This document shows positions 39,846 to 47,861 of a DNA stretch of 64,000 nucleotides, in pieces. Position numbers and translations under genes: made by a program. The notes under the pieces are model-generated. The model ran no database searches and was not told the DNA's origin. It was given only the letters and a program-made list of their open reading frames with translations. The stretch is taken from positions 17,114,001 to 17,178,000 of the forward strand of contig NC_079878.1 of the NCBI RefSeq assembly GCF_029227915.1, given 5' to 3'. The stretch is from Hydractinia symbiolongicarpus. Its lineage: Eukaryota; Cnidaria; Hydrozoa; Anthoathecata; Hydractiniidae. Within the stretch, counting starts at the first letter, position 1, and every line of letters starts with the position of its first letter.

Positions 39846-40243
39846 TTACATGTACTTGTAAGCCGCAAATCCGAGGAGGGTTAATGAGCCAAGAATGAAC
39901 GTAACTCACCGTCCTGTTGCTGCTTGGAGGCTACGTAGAAGTCGGAGAGCTTTGGGGCCTTCTCTATGGTTGCAATGAAATACTCCCGTATACTCTCATC
40001 AAGCTCCTTCAGGCTCTGCCCTGCAGCACGTTGTTCCTCGCGTATTTTATTGTACCAATCAATCTTCGCTTGCCTATTCCTTACCTATTGGGCTTGGGCA
40101 GCTTGGAGTTGTTCAATAGCTTTATCATGTCTTTTGCGCTCTTCTTCGCCGTGCCCTGACAATTTTGAGAACAAAAAATTTGAGCCACTAAAGGCCAAAG
40201 CATTTATAGCAGCGCCCGCCACGAGGACGCCGATTGTTGCCAT
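39846..40243 (-). pseudogene. Small virus-like protein with N- and C-terminal hydrophobic segments, broken
   Basis: From an ATG at 40243, preceded by AATAAAC, the frame reads a hydrophobic Ala/Gly-rich N-terminus (MATIGVLVAGAAINALAF), then a charged helical region (HGEEERKRHDKAIEQL). An in-frame TAG lies at 40085-40087, followed by another helical stretch and, after a frameshift near 39.88 kb, a membrane-like C-terminus (ILGSLTLLGFAAYKYM) ending at 39846. About 132 codons in all. I recall the same layout as a recurrent gene in cnidarian Polinton-like elements, always near the capsid gene, function unknown; a virion or membrane role is inference. Confidence 0.6.
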
Positions 40244-40245
40244 GT

Positions 40246-40272
40246 TTATTCTATGGTATTACCATAGAATAA
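40246..40272. terminator. 27-bp palindrome after the major capsid gene
   Basis: A 13-bp perfect inverted repeat (ttattctatggta and its complement) around one central base. It sits between the stop of the major capsid gene (40297) and the start of the next minus-strand gene (40243). It fits the pattern of hairpins at gene ends in this element. One arm also contains the AATAA upstream of the next start, so it may serve as terminator and promoter at once. Confidence 0.65.
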
Positions 40273-40296
40273 CGTTATGATACTGAATATTCGGTC

Positions 40297-41551
40297 TTAA
40301 TATTCTACTGAATGAAAACGACCCCCTAGGATATTTAAATGCGCGTCCATTAAGAGATAGACGTAGCACCTAATATCTCCATTGCCATCCGCTTTTTTCG
40401 TCATGTGCAGGGTTATACCGTCCGATAACCTTTGCAGAGGCCGCCCTGAACCGTGTAGAGTATCGTCAGGTGAGGCTCGGAAGTCTATATACAATCCGTA
40501 CCGTTCCGTTAGATATTGGCCTATCGTGACTTCGCTATCGTGGCTACCAAAAAGCTCAACAATTTGCTCGAGATGATCTTTCGGCAACACCGCGTGGCTA
40601 TACAGTTCGTTAGGCTCACCCTCAACAGTGATCATGATTTTTTGGATTTTAGGATTGTAGAAGACCTCGTTGTTCCCCGAATAGGCCTTCACTTTCCCCG
40701 GATCTACAAAGAGTAGTAAAATGCCCTTCAAGCTCTTGACTGGAGTATCCAGCTGGAGATTTATCGACGTATCCTGTTTCTTAAGAGTTGCCATTTTACT
40801 CCCGAGTATACGCTCATATATGGCAAAGCAAGCCGGGAATAACGGCTCATGATCGCACTTGCCAATTCTTCATTGACCACCTTGTCAAATTCTAGGCATA
40901 TGTTGGTGATCTTATAGGCACTATCAGCTGGCTTGGCTGCCGTACCAGAATCCTTGATGACTTGGTCATAGCGAGCAAAATGTATTACGAACTGCAGCCT
41001 ATCGTGTAAGCCCACCTGGTAGAAGGGGAGTTGGCTCGTGAGTTAGAACTTTCTACCTAACGGGATGGCAAAAGTATTACCGTGAACTGTCACTATCGCT
41101 TTCTCTTCATCGTTTCCCACATGGTCGCTGGCTTTTATTTGTAGGGCTCTGATGGTCCCATCATTGGGATTTATGCCCTCTAAAATCAGGTTGTTGTCAC
41201 GCTCAAACTTGGGTCCTTGTATGTTGCGAAGATATTATAGTCGGCGATATTCTATATTTCGTTAGCGTTCAAAGTAATACGCAAACTCTGTACCAGAGCT
41301 TTGCCGATGTTGCTGACAATTGTACGTTTGCTGTTAGTACCCGTAAGCTCCAGGTCAAAAAGCAACTTGATTGAGCCGTGAAAAATTATATCATTCTGTC
41401 CCATATTTGGTATATCCACGTACAATTCCTCGTTCTGATTAATCATTGATGGCACGTGCGATACCTTCACCCGCTGTTTCTTGCCTTTCATCGACATCAT
41501 CGTTTTGATTTCCCTATTAGGATTTAGCTTATTTCCGAATATGTTAGACAT
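40297..41551 (-). pseudogene. Double jelly-roll major capsid protein, broken
   Basis: About 418 codons. N-terminal part (41551-41252): a basic start MSNIFGNKLNP, then ELYVDIPNMGQNDIIFHGS and an ALVQSLRITLNANEI strand. The middle part has LPFYQVGLHDRLQFVIHF, and the C-terminal part (40794-40297) has PVKSLKGILLLFVDPGK and FYNPKIQKIMITVEGEPN. These resemble the hallmark segments of Polinton/adintovirus double jelly-roll major capsid proteins, the main shell protein of an icosahedral particle. Four lesions are visible: TAG at 41252-41254, a frameshift near 41.21-41.23 kb, TAA at 41043-41045 and a frameshift near 40.80 kb. The start has AATAAAC upstream and shares a 29-bp divergent promoter region with the gene at 41581. 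Assignment is from remembered family motifs; a structure prediction would settle it. Confidence 0.8.
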
Positions 41552-41580
41552 GTTTATTTACAGCGGTTTATTTGAAATAA
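41552..41580. promoter_or_regulatory. 29-bp divergent promoter region
   Basis: Only 29 bases separate the start codon of the major capsid gene (minus) from that of the plus-strand gene at 41581. Both starts carry AATAAA immediately upstream, and tttattt (41567-41573) with aaataaa (41575-41581) forms a small palindrome. Two promoters must fit here or overlap the coding sequences. Confidence 0.6.
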
Positions 41581-42699
41581 ATGCCTGATAATCCGGGATT
41601 TGAAGATGATTTTACAGAAGAAACAGATATCCAAGAGGAGCCTGAAAAGTTCAGTATCGAGAGTGAGATCCTTAGACCCGAGGCTATTCCCACTACATCC
41701 TCAACACCTTCACGAGGCGGCCTCACTGACACCACGACTGCAAGGCATGAACTACTAACATCGAAAGTTGATAGTTTATACGAAGCTCTTACTGAGGAGC
41801 TGGGAGAGCCGAGTGCGAGATACTACAATGAGTTTAAAGGAGGCGGAAACCATCTTCTGTATGACGATGTAGAGCTTACAAGAAAGAATGGTGAGCTCAG
41901 GAGTGTTGCCGAGATTCGGAGGAGGCTAGGTACGGAGGGCTTGCGAGCCATTGGGTTTACCGACAATAATACACCACACAAAAGCAGTGAAAATATGGCG
42001 CAGGGACTTCTTAACGATATTGTTCACATTGAAGAGAAGGCTGATGACATCGAAATGTTGCCGCTGCTCGAGAATATTCTAGATAAAACGAAGAGCCTTA
42101 TAGAGGATACTTCCTTTACAGAGGCTTTGGACGAACGTGAAAGAAGGGGGTTTAAGCGCAAGCTTCAGACTCTCAGCGGTAAACTGAAGAGGTTAGAGAC
42201 AAAGAAAGCTACACCAGGTATATCCGAGGAGCAACAAAAAATTTGAGATAAGGAAATCCACAATCAACTGAAGACGATTAAGGAGACCCTCAAGAAGATC
42301 GCTGAAGACGACACATCGCTAAGGGAGAAGCTGACTATTTTGTTCAAAGAGCAGAGGCTCACTATCGCGAGCATCGTTTCGGCTCTTGGTCTACTGGTCT
42401 CTACCATCGTGCTCGCCGTCACTGGAGGAAGTACAGGCGCCGTAGGAAGTACAGGAGAAGGTGGTGGTAGCAAAGGGTTTGTGAGAAAGCAGCTGGAGAG
42501 ACTAGGACGGTTTCTCAATTATTTGGCAGGCAAAGCGGGAGTTGCCCTTCCTGGAATCATTGGAAGCGTGGTCTCGTTCTTTTTCAAAGTTGCAGCGAGA
42601 GTTGTCGAATTCGCAGCAAAGCAATTGTATATGGCCTTGGCTGCTGGTGTGGATATCGTCGTTGCATACGTGGGAAACAGAAGGAGTGGGAATAGATGA
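41581..42699 (+). pseudogene. Acidic protein with membrane segments, one in-frame stop
   Basis: A single frame of 372 codons interrupted once, by TGA at 42244-42246. Residues 1-220 are very charged and likely partly disordered or helical (acidic N-terminus, several Glu/Lys-rich helices). Residues about 222-260 form a Lys/Glu coiled coil. Residues about 262-280 are a strong membrane segment (IASIVSALGLLVSTIVLAV), followed by a Gly/Ser linker and a second hydrophobic stretch near residue 320-340 (AGVALPGIIGSVVSFFFKV). The context TTTGAGAT suggests the stop came from an Arg codon by one base change. I recall this C-terminal half as a frequent cnidarian Polinton-like gene of unknown role; a virion membrane protein is a guess. 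It ends 31 bases before the stop of the convergent endonuclease gene. Confidence 0.65.
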
Positions 42700-42702
42700 A
42701 AA

Positions 42703-42730
42703 GTCTAATGTGTTGAACAACATACTAGAC
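42703..42730. terminator. Hairpin between convergent stops, copy 1 of a shared sequence
   Basis: Arms 42703-42715 and 42718-42730 pair over 13 bases with two positions that would be G-U wobbles in RNA. The hairpin fills the space between the stop of the plus gene (42697-42699) and the stop of the minus endonuclease gene (42731-42733). Its core tgttgaacaaca and right arm are identical to the hairpin at 46132-46157. Confidence 0.72.
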
Positions 42731-43605
42731 CTATTCTGTGATAAAGCGGTTACCCTTTGACATGTTTTCACTCGCCCACATAGGTTGAGTATTGGTGTAA
42801 TGCAACCGTCTCGCTACATCATCAAGCGATGGAGCAACACCATTTTCTCAATAATGTGGCGGTATTTTATGATCAATATGCCAATCTCCATAATTGTCTC
42901 AAGTCATACCATCTGAAAATTGTTCTTCGATATGTTCACGCAATGTTATTATGTTGCAACCGAGGTATTCCTGGGAGCTAAGTTCCTTGTTATCTCTGAG
43001 GGCCAAGCTGACCCGATTGCGTACAACAGAAGCGAGATGACCAAGTGGACAGCAAATAGGACATTGATGCCTTTGTTTACCGTGGTGACATATACTTTCT
43101 CCTCCGCAGTCTGTGCATGTTGATTTTATCCTGTCATGTGGACATATTTGACTACCTCCACAATCTTTGCATCTGTATTTATCTCTACCATGTAGGCATA
43201 TGCCTTTACCTCCACAATATTTGCATCGAGATCTTATCTTTGCATGTGGGCATATACCTTTGCCTCCACAATCTTTGCATATTAATCTTTTCCTGTCATG
43301 TGGGCATATTTGATTACCTCTGCAGTCTTTACATTGCGATCTTATCCTATCATGTTGGCATATGCCTTTACCTCCACAATCTTTACATGAATATATTTGC
43401 CTGCCATGTTCGCATATCCGGCTTCCTCCACAATCTTTGCATAGTGATATTTTCCTACTCTGTTCACATTTTGTTCGTTCCCATAAGGCTTTATAAATAT
43501 CCAAGCATTTGATGCATTGTTTTGTTCGCTGTCCGTTACGTTTGATTCTAAATTTTTTTAAAGATAAGGTTAATTACAACGTATGCATTTCTTGGTCTCC
43601 TCCAT
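42731..43605 (-). pseudogene. Zinc-knuckle repeat HNH endonuclease, broken
   Basis: From an ATG at 43605 the frame gives a CIRC motif, then a stop/frameshift near 43.57 kb, then a CIKCLDIYKA segment. Next come seven 18-residue modules of the form C-x2-C-x5-C-x-H (CKDCGGSRICEHGR and variants), each likely a zinc knuckle. The C-terminal part (LGCNIITLREHIEEQF then DWHIDHKIPPHY) is an HNH nuclease core with the His-Ile-Asp-His pair, followed by LHYTNTQPMW and NMSKGNRFIT before the final TAG at 42731. Two in-frame TGA codons, at 42899-42901 (Trp in the paralogue) and 42848-42850 (Arg in the paralogue), disrupt the nuclease. Such genes in large DNA viruses are homing-type or host-directed nucleases with zinc DNA-binding modules. 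The paralogue at 47.1-47.6 kb has a single module. Confidence 0.8.
43064..43441 (-). repeat. 54-bp tandem repeat encoding seven zinc knuckles
   Basis: Seven in-frame 54-bp units inside the endonuclease gene, each encoding one 18-residue Cys-Cys-Cys-His module. Every unit keeps all four metal ligands (the seventh as CTDCGGESICHH), although the rest varies. This suggests the modules were under selection before the gene broke. A partial eighth module (CPICC) follows. Confidence 0.85.
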
Positions 43606-43616
43606 ATTATTTTTTG

Positions 43617-43631
43617 TAAAGTACTACTTTA
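43617..43631. terminator. Small hairpin between two minus-strand genes
   Basis: Arms taaagta and tacttta around one base, extendable by a wobble pair. It lies between the stop of the gene at 43649 and the start of the endonuclease at 43605, again at a gene end. Weaker than the other hairpins. Confidence 0.45.
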
Positions 43632-43648
43632 TAAAAAACTTTGGACAG

Positions 43649-44757
43649 TTATCTCCCCATTAACCATATGTACATTAAAATAACTCCCACGCCAACTGTT
43701 ACGATAACAGCCTTGGTATCCTCATGAACAGCAGCTTCCTCGGAGGATGGTGGAGGGAGGGGTATAGGCTTGATATGTTGCCTTCGGAGGTGTGGTGAAG
43801 GATGCCTCATGCTTGACAGCACGGACCATGGTGTTCAGATCTAGCTCCACACCGACACCTATGTTAGAGGGCGCTATTAAAACGTTGTTGTTATACCCCA
43901 CAATCTTTCCAATGCGGAGGTCCATGTTGGAGGGAAGCATGTACACGCTGGACATCACGGCGAAATTTAATGAAGTTCGTGCGTACTGTAACACTTTTTG
44001 AAATTCCGTAATGTCATGGCCTACGTTTTCCTCACGTTGAACCATGGCCTCAAATTTCTGTAGGAGGATCTGTCTAGTTATCGGCGTTAGAGCCTAGGAT
44101 TGAGGCCTTGGCACTCGCTTGGGATCCTAGCAATAAGACAACATAGACGCGTATACTTTCGCTTAGCTTGGTTAGGCCCTCCGATGTCAGACCCTGGGAG
44201 GTTGGTATGATGAATTTGGCCCAATCACCATCAACCTGTGGCCACCATCTACCGTTTGTTAACGATGATGTCAGGGCTTTAAATTTATACAGGGCATTAG
44301 GATTTGCACCATACTCACGACATACCTGGGCGTATCCAGAGGTGGAGTAGGGGTTCTCGTATTGGGAAAAACCTCTTTCGTAGGGCATGGGTACCTTCAT
44401 TCTCGCTAGGATACGTCTCATGTGGTAGTGCACGTGGAATTTAAAAATGGGTTGAACGAGGCGTACGGAGCCACTCATGTGCTTGGCAGAAATCCCAAAC
44501 GCCGTTGTCACGCAATGACAAACGAAATTCACCAGGATGTTCCAATACTCCAAGGCCTGCCCCTCTCAAATTACATTCACATGATCGTTCAACAGGTTAG
44601 TGGGAACTTTGATGAGGTACTTGGTGAACTGTGGGAAGACCACGGAAATGTGCTGAGTCGTAGACACGTAGAGGTCCTGATGCTCCAAGTTAGTTACACC
44701 GAGAGGATACTCACCTCTGTTGGACTTTACTCTAGGATTATACGAATAGATATTCAT
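43649..44757 (-). pseudogene. Virus-like protein with C-terminal membrane anchor, broken
   Basis: About 370 codons in the minus direction. The N-terminus (MNIYSYNPRVKSNRGEYPLG, then VVFPQFTKYLIKV) is followed by an in-frame TGA at 44566-44568, then EYWNILVNFVCH and a long central part (44553-44074; WAKFIIPTSQGLTSEGLTKL). A frameshift near 44.06 kb leads to the 44045-43722 segment (YMLPSNMDLRIGKIVGYNNN). A further frameshift near 43.73 kb gives a C-terminal membrane segment (AVIVTVGVGVILMYIWLM) ending at 43649. I recall this order as a conserved gene of cnidarian Polinton-like elements but know no function for it; a minor virion protein is an inference from its place between capsid genes. It starts within a perfect palindrome shared with the divergent minor capsid gene. 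Confidence 0.65.
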
Positions 44758-44776
44758 GTTTCTTTAAAGAAACATG
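44755..44776. promoter_or_regulatory. Perfect 22-bp palindromic divergent promoter
   Basis: An 11-bp arm, catgtttcttt, is followed immediately by its exact complement. The first three and last three bases are the start codons of the two divergent genes (minus at 44757, plus at 44774). The two genes therefore have identical 5' leaders by construction, and any regulator bound here would act equally on both. Confidence 0.75.
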
Positions 44777-45476
44777 AGACAGCTGTATGTCACAGATATA
44801 GAGAAACCTACGATTTTTGAAGACTACCTAGAGCAAGACATGAGGATCGCTCTAAAATCCATCAGTATCCGGCCTACGTGGCTGAACCTTTTCGAAAAAA
44901 AGAACGAGATCAACATTTACAAAGCGACGCCTGGGTCGACCAATAATGGGGACTTTAGCGTCGGGGATTTTGAAGCCCTCATCTTGATCGAGAAGGGTCT
45001 GTATAGAATCGAGGATTTGGTGAGTATCATCAACGGTCAAGCAGGGGACAGGATCAAACTTTTCGTGCTCAGGAACGGTGTCTGTAGAGTCAGAGTTAGT
45101 AAGTGGTATGTTGCGATAGTCGATAAAACACTGACGGATCTTATGGGGTATAATTTTGATACTAAGTCAATGTTTACCGAGGGCGACCATGATAGCTACT
45201 ATAGGACTGATGTTTACCAGCGATTGAGACTCACTTGCCACAAGCTCGATGAGGAAAGATGCCTTCTTAATGGAAAAAAATCCCAAAATACTAGCTATGC
45301 TTGCAACTAAAGAGTTAACTAACTGGGGAGATATGTTGATGTGGAGTTTCGACAACCCTGTGCAGCTTCCTTTGAAAGGTTCAACGGACAGGCTGGAATT
45401 TATGCTCACGGATGAATACCACCACGATAAGAACGTCTTGTTCATGGGAATAACGATGCATTTACTCATAGAATAA
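44774..45476 (+). pseudogene. Minor capsid (penton-like) protein, one frameshift
   Basis: The first frame (44774-45310) carries an N-terminal part (FEDYLEQDMRIALKSISI) and LRLTCHKLDEERCLLNGKKS. The second frame (from about 45249 to 45476) continues with KILAMLATKELTNWGDMLMW and LEFMLTDEYHHDKNVL. The LDxxxxLLNGKKS...ILAML pattern and the final beta-strand-rich segment are what I know from the minor capsid, or penton, protein of Polintons (single jelly roll, vertex protein). The frameshift lies near 45.27-45.29 kb at or next to a run of seven A, so one indel explains it; a sequencing error at this homopolymer is a real alternative, and the gene might be intact. About 234 residues in total. It is followed within three bases by the next start. 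Confidence 0.68.
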
Positions 45477-45478
45477 AT

Positions 45479-46096
45479 ATGACAAATATCACAAAGCTTT
45501 ACACGCCTTTACCATCTGGAGGGTACGGAGGAGGAAAGTTCACAAGTCTATAGACTAAAGAAAATCGAAGAAGTGAAACAATACCTGCGGGCAGGGATTA
45601 AGGAGCGTGACAAGCTCGCCAAAAAGTTCAAAATGCATGATACGTAGGTTAGATATATGGATCAAGGACTACTAGCGGTAAGTGTGATAACATCGGGTGT
45701 TGGGATTGGGAGTATGCTCTCGGGTATCGGTGCACCACTCGCTGTAGCCATGGGTGGAATTACGATTGCCGTAGGGTTGGGACAGGCTGGTCTACGGAAT
45801 GATGGGAAGAGACTGGGCTCTAAAAGTAAAAATCATGAAAGCATAAGATTACTGGCGGAAACCAACTTGAACTCTATCGTTGACTTGATCTCGAGAGCTA
45901 TGGAGAGTTCAGCTTAATCATGCAGGAAAAGCAAAAGTCCATGGTGCTGAAGGAGCAAGCCCGACAACGAACACGCAAAATCGTGGATAGTATCAATGAA
46001 CGTGAGCGACAGCAGCTTGTCGCGAAAGGGCGTGAGGAGGCGAAAGATGAACTGCTCAAAAAACTTCAATCTGCACAATATGTCACAAATACTTAG
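45479..46096 (+). pseudogene. Small virus-like protein with Gly/Ala-rich membrane region, broken
   Basis: ATG at 45479 preceded by AATAAAT. A short start (MTNITKLYTPLPSGGYGGG) reaches TAG at 45551-45553. A helical segment in another frame (LKKIEEVKQYLRAGIKERDK) reaches TAG at 45645-45647. An open middle part (45657-45917) has two hydrophobic Gly-rich stretches (LLAVSVITSGVGIGSMLSGI and GAPLAVAMGGITIAVGLGQ) and then LLAETNLNSIVDLISRAM. A frame change follows, and a highly charged helix (ERERQQLVAKGREEAKDEL) ends at TAG 46094-46096. The layout matches a recurrent cnidarian Polinton-like gene of unknown function; membrane insertion is inferred from composition. Confidence 0.6.
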
Positions 46097-46131
46097 AGGA
46101 GCCGCCCGTGTATTCATAAGAATATGCATGG

Positions 46132-46157
46132 TCTAGTATGTTGAACAACATACTAGA
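46132..46157. terminator. Perfect hairpin between convergent stops, copy 2 of a shared sequence
   Basis: Two perfect 12-bp arms (tctagtatgttg and complement) around two bases. It lies directly against the stop of the minus gene (46158-46160) and 36 bases after the stop of the plus gene (46094-46096). It is nearly identical to the hairpin at 42703-42730, which sits at the other tail-to-tail gene junction. Confidence 0.78.
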
Positions 46158-46424
46158 TTAATTGAGCAATTCTCCAGTATCGCCATCGATCAGTAAATCT
46201 CCGTCATGTATCACTCGTCTACGCTTCTCCTTAGGAGCTCTCGAGCATTGTTCAAGACGTTTATCCAATGCTATCAATGAACATGGTTCGCAGTAGGGTC
46301 CATCGGTTCGAGTGAAAGCATCCTTAACCTTACGAATCGCAGCGATGAGAGCGGCCTTATTCATGGTTGAAATGTTACGGATACCTAACGCCTTGGCTTC
46401 CTTTTTTAATTCGATAATGAACAT
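46158..46424 (-). CDS. SAP-like small DNA-binding protein
   Basis: Open 88-codon frame. Residues about 4-32 (ELKKEAKALGIRNISTMNKA, then ALIAAIRK) fit the helix-turn-helix of SAP or Rho-N-like domains, which bind DNA or RNA. A Cys pair (YCEPC) follows near residue 44, then a basic stretch (KEKRRR). The start is preceded by taccaaaacaaaaag, nearly the same leader as the gene at 47085. It is undamaged, unlike most neighbours. A role in genome handling or regulation is inference. Confidence 0.62.
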   Translation of the reverse strand: MFIIELKKEAKALGIRNISTMNKAALIAAIRKVKDAFTRTDGPYCEPCSLIALDKRLEQCSRAPKEKRRRVIHDGDLLIDGDTGELLN

Positions 46425-46431
46425 CTTTTTG

Positions 46432-46463
46432 TTTTGGTATGCTGAATCAACAACATATCAAAA
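46432..46463. terminator. Imperfect hairpin downstream of the 203-codon gene
   Basis: Arms ttttggtatg and catatcaaaa pair over ten bases with one wobble and a 12-base loop, just after the stop of the minus gene ending at 46474 and just before the start at 46424. One arm overlaps the candidate leader motif of the next gene. Confidence 0.45.
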
Positions 46464-46473
46464 CCTCTCGCAT

Positions 46474-47085
46474 TTAGTCTACTACGACGAAGGATTCGTC
46501 ATCAGAATCACTAAGATAGCGGGTGCCATAAAACTCGACAACCTTATACTTGCACTCCTCTAAGTAGGTTTGCATGTAGTAATTTGAACATTGCCTGTAG
46601 ATGCCAGATAGCTTGATTATGGCATTGCACTCGCAGCTTTGTTTTAGTGGTACTTTTTTAGAATGGAAGTCGGTTCTGACTTTACCCTCCCACTCCTTCA
46701 CCTTGGTGGTAAAGTACTTACCTTTTTTCACAGGTGGAGAGGTGAAGCAATGACCCTCCAAGGACTCTACCTTGGTCAGAATACTCTCATACTTCTCTAG
46801 CCACTCGGGATGGTTATATATATCGAATGACATGGTAAGAGAGCAGCCCTCATCATAACGCAAGGCACCATTTGAATATAGCTTTTTGGGCGTTTTTATC
46901 AATAGAGGTGATAGCTTGTTGTCACTATTTTTATAACCAATAACGAAGCGTTCATCTTTACCCTTGTTTGCTGGAATAGCATCACTCAGCACAATATTTT
47001 CAATGTTAAAATCTTCAATATTTAGAGGATTCGTTTTGACATAAAAGTCTCTTAAATTAACATTCTCGTTAGCAAATTTAAACAT
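46474..47085 (-). CDS. Unknown 203-residue protein, intact
   Basis: An undamaged frame with ATG at 47085 preceded by taccaaaataaaaag. The N-terminal half alternates hydrophobic and polar residues (beta-rich: FNIENIVLSDAI, ERFVIGYKNSD, LSPLLIKTPKK), with a conserved-looking SLTMSFDIYNHPEWLEKYES in the middle. Four Cys residues in the C-terminal half (CECNAIIK, RQCSNYY, LEECKY) suggest metal binding or buried Cys, and the end is acidic. It faintly recalls beta-barrel proteins of large DNA viruses that read 'PLxIxTPK', but I cannot name the family. Its leader and location group it with the SAP-like gene, perhaps an early expressed non-structural set. Confidence 0.68.
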   Translation of the reverse strand: MFKFANENVNLRDFYVKTNPLNIEDFNIENIVLSDAIPANKGKDERFVIGYKNSDNKLSPLLIKTPKKLYSNGALRYDEGCSLTMSFDIYNHPEWLEKYESILTKVESLEGHCFTSPPVKKGKYFTTKVKEWEGKVRTDFHSKKVPLKQSCECNAIIKLSGIYRQCSNYYMQTYLEECKYKVVEFYGTRYLSDSDDESFVVVD

Positions 47086-47124
47086 CTTTTTATTTTGGTA
47101 ATATTGGGGCTCAACTAGAGTATT

Positions 47125-47618
47125 TTAATTGGAGATGAATCGATTGCCCTTGGACATATTATCCTCTGCCCACATTGGCTGCATGTTAGTATAGTGGAGT
47201 CTTGCAAGTTTAACTTCTTCACTGAGATACTCACCATTCTCTCTATATTTAATCGGGATTTTATGATCGAAATCCCACTCCCCTCGGTTTTCCCAGCTCA
47301 TACCATCTTTGAATTGGGCCTGGATATGATTCCTGAAGGTAGTAATATTACAACCCAGGTACTCCGTGGAGGCTATCTCCATATCATACCCCAGAGCATT
47401 ACAAATCCTCTGCAAAACAAGGTGATATTTATACCGAAATCGCATTCTTTGCATTGGCTTGGTCGTTTTTCATGGTGACATCTGTTAAGTTCCCGCCACG
47501 CCTTCCTAATATCCAAACATTTGATACACCATTTCGTTCGCAGGCCGTCCTTCTTTAACTTGAAGTTATCGAGTTGTCTGGATTGTTTACAGCGCGGGCA
47601 TTGTTTAAAAGAAGCCAT
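47125..47618 (-). pseudogene. HNH endonuclease with one zinc module, frameshifted
   Basis: ATG at 47618. The N-terminal zinc region has CPRC and CIKCLDIRKAW, then one Cys/His module (CHHEKRPSQCKEC). A frameshift near 47.43-47.45 kb separates this from the C-terminal part (47454-47125): TEYLGCNITTFRNHIQAQF, then the nuclease core WENRGEWDFDHKIPIKYREN with Asp-His, then LHYTNMQPMW and NMSKGNRFIS. The nuclease half is open and looks intact. It is a paralogue of the gene at 42731-43605, which has seven modules. One indel would explain the frameshift, and assembly error is possible. Confidence 0.75.
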
Positions 47619-47622
47619 CTTG

Positions 47623-47829
47623 TTACTTTCTGTGAAGCGGTGCTTCACAGAATCCGGACAGGGAAACCTCATTATGTTGTCTTTTTACATGGACAGTGGC
47701 CACCGTTATAATATACCCATACCAGCAATACCAGCATAGCAGCTTACCCTTAACGAAGAACCTCCGTCCACAGAGGCATCTGTCATAGGTGTCGAGTACC
47801 CGTTCACAGTCATCGCATTGTTCCTTCAT
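47623..47829 (-). CDS. Small zinc-ribbon protein (possibly damaged at its end)
   Basis: 68 codons from an ATG at 47829 preceded by AATAAAC. Cys pattern CDDC, then CLCG and CWYC, fits a small zinc ribbon. The C-terminal third (after about residue 36) is unlike the rest and runs into the hairpin at 47628-47652, so an indel may have changed the frame near 47.70 kb. Function unknown; nucleic-acid binding is plausible for the fold. Confidence 0.45.
   Translation of the reverse strand: MKEQCDDCERVLDTYDRCLCGRRFFVKGKLLCWYCWYGYIITVATVHVKRQHNEVSLSGFCEAPLHRK
47628..47652. terminator. Hairpin upstream of the HNH gene, at the end of the zinc-ribbon gene
   Basis: Perfect 11-bp arms (ttctgtgaagc and complement) around ggt. 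It lies just before the HNH start (47618) and overlaps the last codons of the minus-strand frame from 47829. If that frame is shifted near its end, the hairpin would sit directly behind its true stop, as at other gene ends here. Confidence 0.6.
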
Positions 47830-47861
47830 GTTTATTTACTCCACAAGAGCTTAAGGTCTGC

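Noticed and set aside
43117-43512. Plus-strand 131-codon frame rich in Cys, Tyr and Leu opposite the zinc-knuckle gene
   Set aside because: It is the antisense of the 54-bp Cys/His repeats, which carry the recognisable metal-binding pattern on the minus strand.
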